A DNA stretch of 64,000 bases from contig CAWASG010000001.1 of the NCBI GenBank assembly GCA_963784615.1, forward strand, positions 248,001 to 312,000, in the 5' to 3' direction. Made by a program: the position numbers and the translations under genes. Positions 26,336 through 35,260 of this stretch are shown here, piece after piece. The notes under the pieces were generated by a model. The model saw nothing but the letters and a program-made list of their open reading frames with translations, was not told where the DNA came from and did not search any database. This stretch comes from UBA11403 sp963784615. Its GTDB lineage: Bacteria > Pseudomonadota > Gammaproteobacteria > Legionellales > Legionellaceae. Numbering within the stretch: position 1 is the stretch's first letter; each line of letters opens with the position of its first letter.

Positions 26336-26526
26336 TACTCCATCCATTTAGTTTTGACCGGTTGGATCAATGTTATTAAATCGGAATCCGAGCCGCGACC
26401 GTTAGGGAGTGGAGCAGTTCAGCCGGCTCCGACACTGCTCCACTCCCTAACGGTCGTGGCTCGGATTTCGGTTTAAATACCAACAACTTGAATATAGCAA
26501 CCGGTCAAAACTAAATGGAAACGGTA
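26336..26526. repeat. R3 MITE, intact copy
   Basis: A 191-bp element bordered by CTAG on both sides (26332-26335 and 26527-26530). The terminal repeats share TCCATTTAGTTTTGACCGG 7 bp in from each end. The centre is the hairpin GCGACCGTTAGGGAGTGG and complement. This and the next repeat fill the 523-bp gap between the glucanase and exonuclease genes. Confidence 0.88.
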
Positions 26527-26544
26527 CTAGTACATTGGCAGCTT

Positions 26545-26717
26545 AACTATGATTAACAAAAAACGGGCAGGGGCAAGGGCACGCACACGGGCACGCGAAT
26601 GTACGCTTCGCGGGTTTTTATATTTTATAGATTCGCGTAGCGCTCATTCACGTGCCCGCGCCCGTGTGCGTGCCCTTGCCCGATCAGTTGTTGTTCGTTT
26701 TTTATTAATCAAACATA
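26545..26717. repeat. R1 palindromic element, copy d
   Basis: Left arm TGATTAACAAAAAACGGGCA, GGGCACG units, GCGAATGTACGCTTCGCGGG, loop, then the complementary right arm ending GCCCGATCAGTTG and TTTTTTATTAATCAAAC. It lies 17 bp from the stop codon of the exonuclease gene and may terminate it. Confidence 0.85.
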
Positions 26718-26734
26718 GTCTGTCAATGTACTAG

Positions 26735-29524
26735 TTACAAATACGGTCCGATCATTGTTTCATTTCTAACTAACGCCGTACCACATGCGTCTTCATCTTC
26801 ATTTTTGCGTTGAAAAAAGTTTCCTGGGAATCGAATAATGCTTGCATCTACTCGCCCCATCCTTATGGGCTGTAAAGACAGTGGTGTCGTATGTTGCATT
26901 AATAAATATAAAATATTCACTAAAGAGGCTAAATCACTTGCTCTCACGCATTGCGGATTTTTTTGAAAAACATCAATATGCTGGGTTATTTTAATTTTAA
27001 ACGCGGCAATTTGAATAATAACAGCAAAATCAATTTCATCGATTAACTCAGAATCTAGTAACATTTTAAAGGCGCATTTGATGTTGTTCTTAGAAGAGGG
27101 GACTTTTAAAGCAAAATGCTGGACCGTACGCTCAGGAATCATCATTTCCGTATTAAATCGTTTTTGCGCAGATCCTAGATTGTCCGCTCTTTGTGGATCC
27201 GTTTGCATATCATGTAAATTGTGGCTGTGACGATGTAACCATTCCGGTCGTGCCTGACCATCTTCACTCGAATTCAATGGGGCACGAATAGACTCACTTA
27301 GAATTTGATTCATCTCGTCTGTTAAAATAGAGCTATATTTATCATGAAACTCCGCCATTTCAACAACTGCAGAGCGTGAGCCCCTCCTAACGGGGTGCGC
27401 CAGAATACTTTCTTCGCGCTGTCTTCGTAGATCGACGTGATTTTTTGCATCATGAGCACGTCCCATCACGGTGTTTTGATCGGGCCTTCTCGGTTCAGCC
27501 ATGCGTTTGGTCAGATCTTCATTTTTTATCACCAACGCCGGACTTGACTTTGTTACCCGTGGGAGACTTGAAACAGTCGCACGGGCCTCTGGTGTATCTC
27601 TAAACCGAGCTACTTTGGCCGTGTCATAAATAATTGGGCGATCTTCCTGTGTGACCGGATTTTTTTTGGGTGATAACGGAAAAAGTGTGTATGAATCCGG
27701 GGCACTATCCCCTTGTGAAATGTCGATAGCATACGATCGCCTCGAAATCATCGGGGTGGCATCCATCATTCCCGCTAGGGTGACTTTATCGTTAGGCAAG
27801 CTAAAACGAGTGATTTCTGATAAGTGACCAACGAGCGGTGCATCTAAATTCGTGTGGTTGTCTGGCAATTTAAATTGCATTGCTGGAGTATCCGCGCCGC
27901 TTGTATCGTTTTTAACAAGCACATGTGAAATGACATCGCTATTTGGCATGTAACGGTAATACTCATTTTCACATAACCTTGCGAAATCGGCCGCGGTAAA
28001 TGGTGGTAAGAATGATGCAGGCAATGGCGTCGCACAAGCTGTAGAGGCTGCTTTGTCTTCAGCATCAGGCTCAGGTATTACCAATTTCCTCGTTTGATAC
28101 CATGCTTTCAGCGCGTGTAAAAAAGCTTGCTGATGTGGCTCTGTTTTTAATTGCAGTAATGAATTTGTTTCATTCAAGGCGTCGACGATACTTAATTTTT
28201 TTACGCCTTGGAAATCGGTGATGGGTTCATCTTGATGAGGCGAACGTGCGCGATTCAAATAGCGATAGTATATTAGTTTATCATCACTGGAGAGAATATT
28301 CGGCATGTTGCGTCCCATGATACGAATGGCCAACTCTCGATAAACCGGATTTTTAAAGTGCGACATCACTTCATATTTTCTGTCGGTCGATATCAAATGA
28401 AATTTACGAAGAAGAGATTCTTCTTGTGTGGTTGGAAACGAAATTTGATATAGCGCAGCAGATGCATCACAGTTTGTGTGATTCGGATATTTATCCTCCA
28501 AACGGTATTTTTTAAGGGCGGAAAATTGATCCGGGTTTTCACTTAGCCATTGTAAATTATCCTCAACAATCGCCTTGGCATGATCCGTTAATTGCGCTGT
28601 ACATCGGACATCGTTAAATGGAAAGAAAAAAGGAGGTTCAGCCTGTTTTTTTCGTACTATTTTAGGTTGCTGCAAAACATTTTCAGGCGTGGCGTCACGT
28701 AACACGACATTATCTAATCGAAGCCAGCGGCTTTGATTGGCGTATACTTTGTGCACTCCCAAACACAATGCTGGGAAAAAGGGCTGTGATGGCTCATTGT
28801 CCATCATAAAACCCAGTTGATAAGACGAATCACCCAAGCGATAAGTCGTTTCACACTGTCCAATACGCGCGATGTCCTGTTGTTTATCAAAAAACGCCGT
28901 GGCTTCGTTCCAAAAAGGCGTATTTCGATGCAATATTTTTGCTAACTCAATCGTATCCAGCACGTCAACCAAGGCATCATGCGACTGACCGCGAGATAAC
29001 TGATTTGCTTTAACAAGCTCTTCTAATTTAAAAGAGATTTTCCCATTAACAACGGGCCATTGAAACAAATCGGGCTGGAATTGATGCGCCAAAATCATCA
29101 TGGGGAATATATCCATGCGATGACATGAATTCGCATACTGATGTCGGTAGGGGGGTAATAAATTTCTAAAAAAAGAGAAGCGTAAAAACTTATCGTCAAA
29201 TTTAATTGAATTATAACCGATGCTCGTTGTGCCGGGCTGATTCATCATGTCATAAATTTTATGAATGGCATCGTACTCACTGACCCCTTCCGCGAGTTGC
29301 TCAACAGTTGTTCGATTGACTAATAAAGCTTGCGGGTTGGGTATCACATCACGATTTAAAGCAATACGGATATTGCATCGTTCAATTTCTTGAAATTGGT
29401 GATCAACGCGTACCGCTGCAAATTGAATTATTTGATCAAATGTACAAGATTTGCCTGTTGTTTCAAGATCATAAAAAAGATAGGTGGGGTGTATTTGATT
29501 CGCCAAACGTGATGACATATGCAT
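26735..29524 (-). CDS. sbcB: exodeoxyribonuclease I with long C-terminal extension
   Basis: Processive 3'-5' single-strand DNA exonuclease used in recombination and repair. Residues 1 to ~483 are a full ExoI: DEDDh acids Asp19/Glu21 (FYDLETTGKS), GYNSIKFDDKFLRF for the third Asp region, and QSHDALVDVLDT with the catalytic His and last Asp. The SH3-like and helical domains follow and end at LHALKAWYQTRKLVI, matching the C-terminus of E. coli ExoI (475 aa). A further 446 residues (nt 26735-28075) continue in frame: a disordered Pro/Arg/Ser-rich middle (AEPRRPDQNTVMGRA) and a helical end (IDFAVIIQIAAFKIKITQHI). Nothing in the extension is recognised. Total 929 residues, about twice the family norm; no frameshift is needed to join the parts. 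Confidence 0.9.
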   Translation of the reverse strand: MHMSSRLANQIHPTYLFYDLETTGKSCTFDQIIQFAAVRVDHQFQEIERCNIRIALNRDVIPNPQALLVNRTTVEQLAEGVSEYDAIHKIYDMMNQPGTTSIGYNSIKFDDKFLRFSFFRNLLPPYRHQYANSCHRMDIFPMMILAHQFQPDLFQWPVVNGKISFKLEELVKANQLSRGQSHDALVDVLDTIELAKILHRNTPFWNEATAFFDKQQDIARIGQCETTYRLGDSSYQLGFMMDNEPSQPFFPALCLGVHKVYANQSRWLRLDNVVLRDATPENVLQQPKIVRKKQAEPPFFFPFNDVRCTAQLTDHAKAIVEDNLQWLSENPDQFSALKKYRLEDKYPNHTNCDASAALYQISFPTTQEESLLRKFHLISTDRKYEVMSHFKNPVYRELAIRIMGRNMPNILSSDDKLIYYRYLNRARSPHQDEPITDFQGVKKLSIVDALNETNSLLQLKTEPHQQAFLHALKAWYQTRKLVIPEPDAEDKAASTACATPLPASFLPPFTAADFARLCENEYYRYMPNSDVISHVLVKNDTSGADTPAMQFKLPDNHTNLDAPLVGHLSEITRFSLPNDKVTLAGMMDATPMISRRSYAIDISQGDSAPDSYTLFPLSPKKNPVTQEDRPIIYDTAKVARFRDTPEARATVSSLPRVTKSSPALVIKNEDLTKRMAEPRRPDQNTVMGRAHDAKNHVDLRRQREESILAHPVRRGSRSAVVEMAEFHDKYSSILTDEMNQILSESIRAPLNSSEDGQARPEWLHRHSHNLHDMQTDPQRADNLGSAQKRFNTEMMIPERTVQHFALKVPSSKNNIKCAFKMLLDSELIDEIDFAVIIQIAAFKIKITQHIDVFQKNPQCVRASDLASLVNILYLLMQHTTPLSLQPIRMGRVDASIIRFPGNFFQRKNEDEDACGTALVRNETMIGPYL

Positions 29525-29653
29525 AGATAGATCCCTCTTCTATAACATTAGAAATACTGATACCCTTAAAAAGTAAGGTATGTTGATTTCATAGTTTTCC
29601 GTAACGAAATTTAGTATAAGCACGATAAATTTAAAAAAACAATCACAATTATC

Positions 29654-29949
29654 GGCCTCAGTCATCGTTTCGCCATCCGTCGTTGCGAGCGGCCCAGTAC
29701 CTTCGGTACAAACAGCTGAAATGAACTTGCAGGTCGTCGTTGCGAGGCACGAAGCAATCCAGGGAGCAAAGCTTCGAACCCTGGATTGCTTCGTGCCTCG
29801 CAACGACGCCTGATACAACATTGCACATATTGTGAAGTTCATTGGGAGCGAAGCGTGGCAGTCCAGGGTTCCGTGCTCCGAATTCTGGATTGCCGCGCTT
29901 CGCTCGCAACGACGGCATAAGCGTTTCTGGCGAAACGATGACTGAGGCC
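29654..29949. repeat. R2 MITE, intact copy with 8-bp target duplication
   Basis: A 296-bp element with terminal repeats GGCCTCAGTCATCGTTTCGC and its complement, flanked by the direct repeat CAATTATC (29646-29653 and 29950-29957). The inside carries two nested palindromes around GCGAGGCACGAAGCAATCC. It accounts for most of the 463-bp gap between the exonuclease and the 906-aa gene; small open frames over it are not genes. Confidence 0.92.
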
Positions 29950-29987
29950 CAATTATCCTATGCTTTTTCTAGGATTATGGAGTCGAC

Positions 29988-32708
29988 ATGCAAGCCGATG
30001 ATATTAAAAATTTAGCAGATATAATTGCAAATCATAGTTTGGATAACATTGAGCGGTTGTTACGTGTCGCATCAATTTCTCTTAGAAATACAATCGACAA
30101 TAATGCAATCAAAAATCTTAAAAACCGACAAGAACTTCTTTCAATGGCGCATCAGTTTTTAAGTAACCAAACAATCTCTGTTGATGGTTGGCGGAATTCT
30201 TTTACATGTTTTGAACAATTAACAGATTGGTTTGAATCTGCAACTCAAATTGAAAACCATAAACAACTCAGCATGTTCAGCTGGTATTTGCAACTTGATA
30301 CCATATTATCTTCTAAAATCCCGCCTAAAGATTTGATTGTTTTGGGCGCAGCGTACTTTGGAGAGCCCAATAAATTCGCTGCTTTTTTATATTGGTTGTT
30401 AGAAAATAATGTTTCACCACGCGAAATCGAAGACACCAAAATATTACATCAGTATTTTGCGTATCATGTTTGTGATATTTCAGTTCTACATCAAACGTAT
30501 CTTTTGCTGTCTAATCTGTCTGAAAAATCATCGAACTTCTTGAGTCACGTGAACACGACGCCTTCCCAAATGCGCGGATTTATTAATCAACAAAAAGAAG
30601 ATAGTACGCTACGCTCCTACAATGTTATGGGAGAGTTATTTGCGCACAATAACACTTTTGAAGTGCTTAGTGAAAAATCACTGAAAAAACTGGAATTTCA
30701 TATCAATTTTCATGAGATGCATGCCAATTTATTTGATTTATTTGGATGGCAATTTATCAACGCATTGAATTTTAGAATGGAGCATCATCGCGTCGCGTTA
30801 AAACATTTAATACAGTCTTCCTCCAGAAAAAAATTAATTGAAGATTTACCTCGATATATTTTAAGCGGTCAATTTTCACCAAGAGTAGGCGCAATGATGC
30901 TTTCCACTATTGGCTCAGTCATGCCTATTACCAGCGACTCAAACAACGAAAACACATTGATTGATCTTATAAAACGAGATCCCTTTTACATACACACTGT
31001 AAAAAGGGGAGATCTTAACCGCCTTCCATATTCTCAAGTATCACTCCATGAAACCATTCAAACGTTATGCACTGATGTGAAATACCAAAACATTCATCAC
31101 TTGCCCTATCTGGTAAGGCTATCGAAAAATTTATCCGAAGATTTGTGTTTCTTGTTGGGCGAATATAGTTCGTTTGAACACGCCCTGGTGTTAAAGTCCA
31201 TCTTTGACTTGTTATTACAGAGTGGAAACATTTTGTTGGATGAAGAATTCGAATTAATAACCCCAATCATACCGGAATTATACCCCCAAACATGGAGGAC
31301 AATGGGTGTGTATTCAAATAATATTAATGCTGCAATTGATGCATTTAATCATCACACGATCGATTATGAAGCGGTCTTACAATTATGGGGTAGTCAGTTA
31401 TCTCAAGTGAATCTGTTTAAACGTTTTTATAGTTCACTTTCTCGAGAGTATGTTTATCCATTTACCATCTATCAGCTTCATGCAAAAATATTGCAGGATA
31501 ATTACGAGTGCTGTGTTCTGGAGAATAGACCATTTGAGCTAAATACGTTATTGGAGGGCATATCAGCAGATCCAGACAGACGCATCCGTATTATGCAAGA
31601 AGCATTACAGACTGACTTTATTAGCGAACCACTCGTTGAGGCCTTACTCAATCTCGCTGTAGAATTAAATATAGTGGAACAATGTGTGATGCAATCATTC
31701 GGTGATGAACGGAGCGTGCTTTATCATGCATATACAAGTGAAAAAACAGCGTTGCGCAGCGTGCTGCTTCGTAGAATACCTATTGAAGATGATAGTATCA
31801 TTCATATCATCAAAACAGCCATTGAAAAACAAGATCTCTTAGGAATCGACCGACTCTGGTCATTGATTCAATTTACAGGAACAATTCGAAACCAAACGAT
31901 CGCCTCATTATTAAATCAACTGGAAAATGTTCCACTGAATTCTCTTGTAATTGCATGCTATCAGAATAAATTACACCAGTTATTAATGACTGCAACGGCC
32001 GATATGCTATTGAAAGAGAACATCGTATCTATTTTTCGTTTGGGTGTTCAATATTCAGAATTGGATCTTGTGATCGCAACATGCCGTTTCACAGGTAAAA
32101 ATGCATTATCGGCATCAGAAATAAAAATAATGGCAGAGCAAGCAGCAGATCATGCTCAGTGGGAGATTTTGGCGTTACTTTGTGGCCTGGAAACTGGCAA
32201 AATGTTAAATCCGGACGTCTTTACACCAGGAAATGTTTCATTGTATTTAAACATGGTGGAACGATACAAAGAAAAAACCGGTGTACAAAATATTGCAGTT
32301 CCGCTTAATTATATGAACGACGATGAAGAGACGCTGTTGCACATCGCGGCTAATCATTGTAGTTTTTCGGTATTCCAAAGTTGCTTTATGTATTTGAAAA
32401 ATAATTTGATAGACTCTGATATTAAAAACTTATTGCAAACGACAACAGCATCTGGTGAATTTTTGAAATGTAATGTAGAAACGCGGGATCAAAAAAGAAT
32501 TAACGACTACATTGAAATTCAACATACCAATTACTGCCGCTCTAATAGTTCTCTAGCGACTCAAACAGCGATTTTCTTTCCTAGGCCCGCTGTTCGCATT
32601 TTCCGTCGACAACGCATTGAAGACGATGCAACAGACCTCGATCTGGAAAGCCAAGGGAGTAGAGCGTCGTCACTTTCAACAAACGAATCTTTAGCGAATG
32701 ATATCTAG
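29988..32708 (+). CDS. large alpha-solenoid-like protein of unknown function (906 aa)
   Basis: Not recognised overall. 906 residues, helix-rich throughout, with no signal peptide or clear transmembrane span. One ankyrin-like unit is visible near the C-terminus (DDEETLLHIAANHCSFSVFQ, about residue 778), and the rest may be a degenerate helical-repeat solenoid. The C-terminal ~60 residues are polar and Ser/Arg/Asp-rich (RRQRIEDDATDLDLESQGSR), the sort of flexible tail where Dot/Icm-type translocation signals lie in Legionella and Coxiella; that is inference. GGAG about 6 bp before the ATG supports the start. It stands alone between an R2 MITE and a short hairpin region. Confidence 0.8.
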   Translation: MQADDIKNLADIIANHSLDNIERLLRVASISLRNTIDNNAIKNLKNRQELLSMAHQFLSNQTISVDGWRNSFTCFEQLTDWFESATQIENHKQLSMFSWYLQLDTILSSKIPPKDLIVLGAAYFGEPNKFAAFLYWLLENNVSPREIEDTKILHQYFAYHVCDISVLHQTYLLLSNLSEKSSNFLSHVNTTPSQMRGFINQQKEDSTLRSYNVMGELFAHNNTFEVLSEKSLKKLEFHINFHEMHANLFDLFGWQFINALNFRMEHHRVALKHLIQSSSRKKLIEDLPRYILSGQFSPRVGAMMLSTIGSVMPITSDSNNENTLIDLIKRDPFYIHTVKRGDLNRLPYSQVSLHETIQTLCTDVKYQNIHHLPYLVRLSKNLSEDLCFLLGEYSSFEHALVLKSIFDLLLQSGNILLDEEFELITPIIPELYPQTWRTMGVYSNNINAAIDAFNHHTIDYEAVLQLWGSQLSQVNLFKRFYSSLSREYVYPFTIYQLHAKILQDNYECCVLENRPFELNTLLEGISADPDRRIRIMQEALQTDFISEPLVEALLNLAVELNIVEQCVMQSFGDERSVLYHAYTSEKTALRSVLLRRIPIEDDSIIHIIKTAIEKQDLLGIDRLWSLIQFTGTIRNQTIASLLNQLENVPLNSLVIACYQNKLHQLLMTATADMLLKENIVSIFRLGVQYSELDLVIATCRFTGKNALSASEIKIMAEQAADHAQWEILALLCGLETGKMLNPDVFTPGNVSLYLNMVERYKEKTGVQNIAVPLNYMNDDEETLLHIAANHCSFSVFQSCFMYLKNNLIDSDIKNLLQTTTASGEFLKCNVETRDQKRINDYIEIQHTNYCRSNSSLATQTAIFFPRPAVRIFRRQRIEDDATDLDLESQGSRASSLSTNESLANDI

Positions 32709-32762
32709 GGACTATGATTGCTTAATCGCAATTATTCACGCCACATCACATCTTGCACACAA

Positions 32763-32789
32763 CTTTATCCACAGTTTCTGTGGATAAAG
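32763..32789. other. inverted pair of DnaA-box-like 9-mers
   Basis: TTATCCACA (32765-32773) and TGTGGATAA (32779-32787) are exact DnaA-box consensus 9-mers facing each other across GTTTC, with one extra paired base on each side in CTTTATCCACA/TGTGGATAAAG. As RNA it would fold into an 11-bp stem with no T-tract. Located between the converging 906-aa and 112-aa genes. Could be a DnaA-binding site or simply a hairpin. Confidence 0.45.
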
Positions 32790-32813
32790 TGAAAGATACT
32801 GCGCGCAGTACGT

Positions 32814-33152
32814 TTAAGGCTTAGCTGTCAGTGGGACATCCGTATCATCAAATTCTTCATTGAAAATTTTTTCGGCGGTTTTTGCTTTTTCAGGGGACTG
32901 ATTAACAACAGCTGCTTTGACGCATGTCATAATTCCACTAGTGATGACGGCGGCTGTAGCGGACGTAGCAATCGTTTGACCTGCTGCGGCGAAAAGCCTG
33001 GGGGAAAAAGCCGCGCCAACAGGCCCCATAAACGGGGCGATAGCGGTTGACACCCCATAATTGATTACAGCAGATGCAGCACAATCTGCGGCTACTGTGG
33101 CTGCTGAGGTTATCACTGTTGAGGCTATGTCTGTAAAACTTGGCATGAGCAT
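32814..33152 (-). CDS. small Ala/Gly-rich hydrophobic protein
   Basis: Not recognised. 112 residues, with long small-residue hydrophobic stretches (FTDIASTVITSAATVAADCA; VSTAIAPFMGPVGAAFSP; AVITSGIMTCVKAAVV) resembling glycine-zipper or membrane-inserting segments, and a short charged C-terminus (PEKAKTAEKIFNEEFDDTDV). It could be membrane-associated, colicin-like or a secreted membrane-active peptide; none can be decided. A weak GGGAG (minus strand) lies upstream of the ATG. Monocistronic. Confidence 0.6.
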   Translation of the reverse strand: MLMPSFTDIASTVITSAATVAADCAASAVINYGVSTAIAPFMGPVGAAFSPRLFAAAGQTIATSATAAVITSGIMTCVKAAVVNQSPEKAKTAEKIFNEEFDDTDVPLTAKP

Positions 33153-33215
33153 TTCTCCCGTTAGTTAGAACGACGGTATTATTTTAAATCTTAGCAGCTT
33201 TATTAATAAATGCAT

Positions 33216-33414
33216 CAGCAATTCCTGCCGTAAAAGCCGATGCTCAGTATGAGCGCCATCTCCCATTGATGGGAGAAGGTGCCCGACAGGGCGGGTGAGG
33301 GCAGTTTAAATCGCAGTGTTTTGATCTACCCTCATCCGCCCTGTCGGGCACCTTCTCCCGACATCGGGAGAAGGAACTCCGCCACCAGTGCAGGTTTTAC
33401 GGCGGGAATTGCTG
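33216..33414. repeat. R4 inverted-repeat element, copy b, with 9-bp target duplication
   Basis: A 199-bp element CAGCAATTCC...GGAATTGCTG flanked by TAAATGCAT on both sides (33207-33215 and 33415-33423). Inside are CTGCCGTAAAA/TTTTACGGCGG arms and a second palindrome with GGTGCCCGACAGGGCGG and complement. Its CCCTCATCC...CACCTTCTCCC core resembles a repeat type seen in many proteobacteria. Confidence 0.9.
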
Positions 33415-33423
33415 TAAATGCAT

Positions 33424-33872
33424 CTAGGTTTTCTTGTTACTGAACAAACACCTGGTTTAAAACGTTCCTAACTATTCGATGATTATTCGAGATCATTTCA
33501 GCCAACACGACCTTGAGCAGATAAGTGACGTGAGCAGATAAAAGTGATGGTCAAAGATGAAGTTTCTCTCCGAAAGATCAGCATTTATCTGCACCATTGG
33601 GCTACCTGGTGGGTGAGAACAACCGGTGGAATTTGGAACTATATTGAGGTGTTGAGATGGTTTTTAACGGCATCTTGGGATTTAGGTGCAAGCGCAAACG
33701 CAAACGCCCGCCAGCGGCTATTCCAATACCACATTACTTCACGACACAACGAGCAGGTTCAGACCCTGCATCCGGTTTTTGAAGTGAATCGAGCAGCTGT
33801 TTAAGATCGGACGCGCCAAATTCCCTTTCATTGTTGAAATTCATAGCGATCATCTTGCCAGACTAATGTAAT
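33424..33872. other. gene-poor stretch
   Basis: No gene could be supported. An 86-codon frame (33544-33804) lacks a good ribosome site and has odd composition (Trp- and Arg-rich). An overlapping 41-codon frame from 33657 is basic (RCKRKRKRPPAA) but equally unsupported. Possibly decayed coding sequence. Confidence 0.4.
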
Positions 33873-35081
33873 TTAACTTGGCGTGAATGTCAGTTTTAAA
33901 GATAATGCGTCTCTACTTCCTCTGTTCACACCATTAACCCAATTTCTTCCGCCGGTGATATTGATATTCTGATTTTGCACAAACGCATGGGCGTAGCTGC
34001 CGTCAATCGAGATATTTTTATTGATGTCATACCCCATCGAGCCGCCTAAAATAATACTATCACCACTCGCTATTTGGTAATTGGCATTTCCAGGGGATTG
34101 ATTGTAGGTGCTGGCAATGCGGATAATCCATTTCGGCGTTATGCGATAATGACCGCCAATGGTAAAGAGCCAGGCATTGTGTAAGTGATAAGGAACAGTA
34201 CCTGACTGAGCACCAATCGGCGTTGCGATGCCGTGAATGTTGATCTCTTTAAATATATTCCATTGGATGTATTGAACAGTACCAATGAACCCTAAAGTAG
34301 GCGTGACAAAATGGTTGATGGACGCCACACTTCTCGCGGGCGTAAAAAAATTAAAATAATAATGATTGGACATCACTTCGGGTTGACCTTCATACACACT
34401 TTTTCCATGGAGTCGATAGGTCACAGCACTACGATAATTAAAGCCAATCGTTGTTGCCTTGCTTGGCTTTAATAATAGTCCGACATCGCCTCCAGCTCCA
34501 TTTCCTTTACTGTCGTTGCGACTTGGACTATCTGGAATATTTAAACTGGGAAAACCACTGATCGGGCGCAAAAGAAAATCAGCATAGGTCAGGTTGAGCG
34601 CTGCACCTAATGATACATACTCATTAAGTTTTATACCCATTGCAGGAACGATATCAATGCCTTGAATTTTATTACTGGATTGATCATAACGAAGAATAGA
34701 GTTTTGCTCTAAATCTCTTCCAAAACTGTTCGCTACCACAGCCAGTCCAGCTGTGATTTTATCCGTCGTGGGTTTTGCCAAATACAATGACGGCAAATTA
34801 TAATGCGTTGTTGCACTTGAAATGCCTGATTGAGTAAACCCAGTTCTTGACTGTATCGATTGGCCGGAAAAGTGCGCATGAAAAGATGCAATTGACTCAA
34901 GCGCGATGAGCTGAGGATTGTTCAGCAGGGTTAAAGCGGCAGGATTATGGTAAGCAGCGGTCGCATCATTAATAACCGCTGTTCCCTGAGTTGATTCAAT
35001 AAATGAGGCATGCAGTGCAAATGGATAGAGGCATAGCAATAGACAGCGTTTTATCGATGTTAAGAATCCGTTCATATGCAT
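33873..35081 (-). CDS. fadL: FadL/OmpP1-family outer-membrane transporter
   Basis: Predicted beta-barrel importer of long-chain fatty acids or other hydrophobic compounds. About 402 residues: a signal peptide (GFLTSIKRCLLLCLYPFALHA), then SFIESTQGTAVINDATAAYH with NPAAL, the family's N-terminal hatch motif around NPA. Alternating beta-strand sequence runs to a C-terminal TFTPS, an aromatic-containing barrel end. The frame extends upstream to 35237 with no signal-like sequence; AGGAAT at 35085-35090 supports the ATG at 35081. Functionally consistent with fadE and etfBA in this window. Divergent from the frameshifted orphan at 35261. The FadL family also imports aromatics, so the substrate is not certain. 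Confidence 0.88.
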   Translation of the reverse strand: MHMNGFLTSIKRCLLLCLYPFALHASFIESTQGTAVINDATAAYHNPAALTLLNNPQLIALESIASFHAHFSGQSIQSRTGFTQSGISSATTHYNLPSLYLAKPTTDKITAGLAVVANSFGRDLEQNSILRYDQSSNKIQGIDIVPAMGIKLNEYVSLGAALNLTYADFLLRPISGFPSLNIPDSPSRNDSKGNGAGGDVGLLLKPSKATTIGFNYRSAVTYRLHGKSVYEGQPEVMSNHYYFNFFTPARSVASINHFVTPTLGFIGTVQYIQWNIFKEINIHGIATPIGAQSGTVPYHLHNAWLFTIGGHYRITPKWIIRIASTYNQSPGNANYQIASGDSIILGGSMGYDINKNISIDGSYAHAFVQNQNINITGGRNWVNGVNRGSRDALSLKLTFTPS

Positions 35082-35260
35082 TAATATTCCTATATTGAAA
35101 GCACGTATTATACTCTCTAATCGATGAAAACCTAAAAAAATAGCCTTCCGGACAATATCGTACAGGAAGCACTCGTCCTGCCTGATGCGACGACATACCT
35201 TGGCTGCGCCCATAAAGTAATCTAAAATACCAAGCATTAATCACTCTGGGTGTTTGTAAA

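Noticed and set aside
29540..29918. Open frames encoding products with LRGTKQSR or RAKRGNPE segments (also near 16253-16492 and 46486-46806)
   Set aside because: They lie wholly within R2 repeats and recur with them; they are by-products of the palindrome.
32763..32789. Replication origin
   Set aside because: Only two DnaA boxes, no AT-rich unwinding region and no dnaA/dnaN/gidA neighbours.
33544..33804. 86-codon open frame
   Set aside because: No convincing ribosome site, Trp/Arg-rich unnatural composition, no family resemblance; an overlapping frame is equally open.
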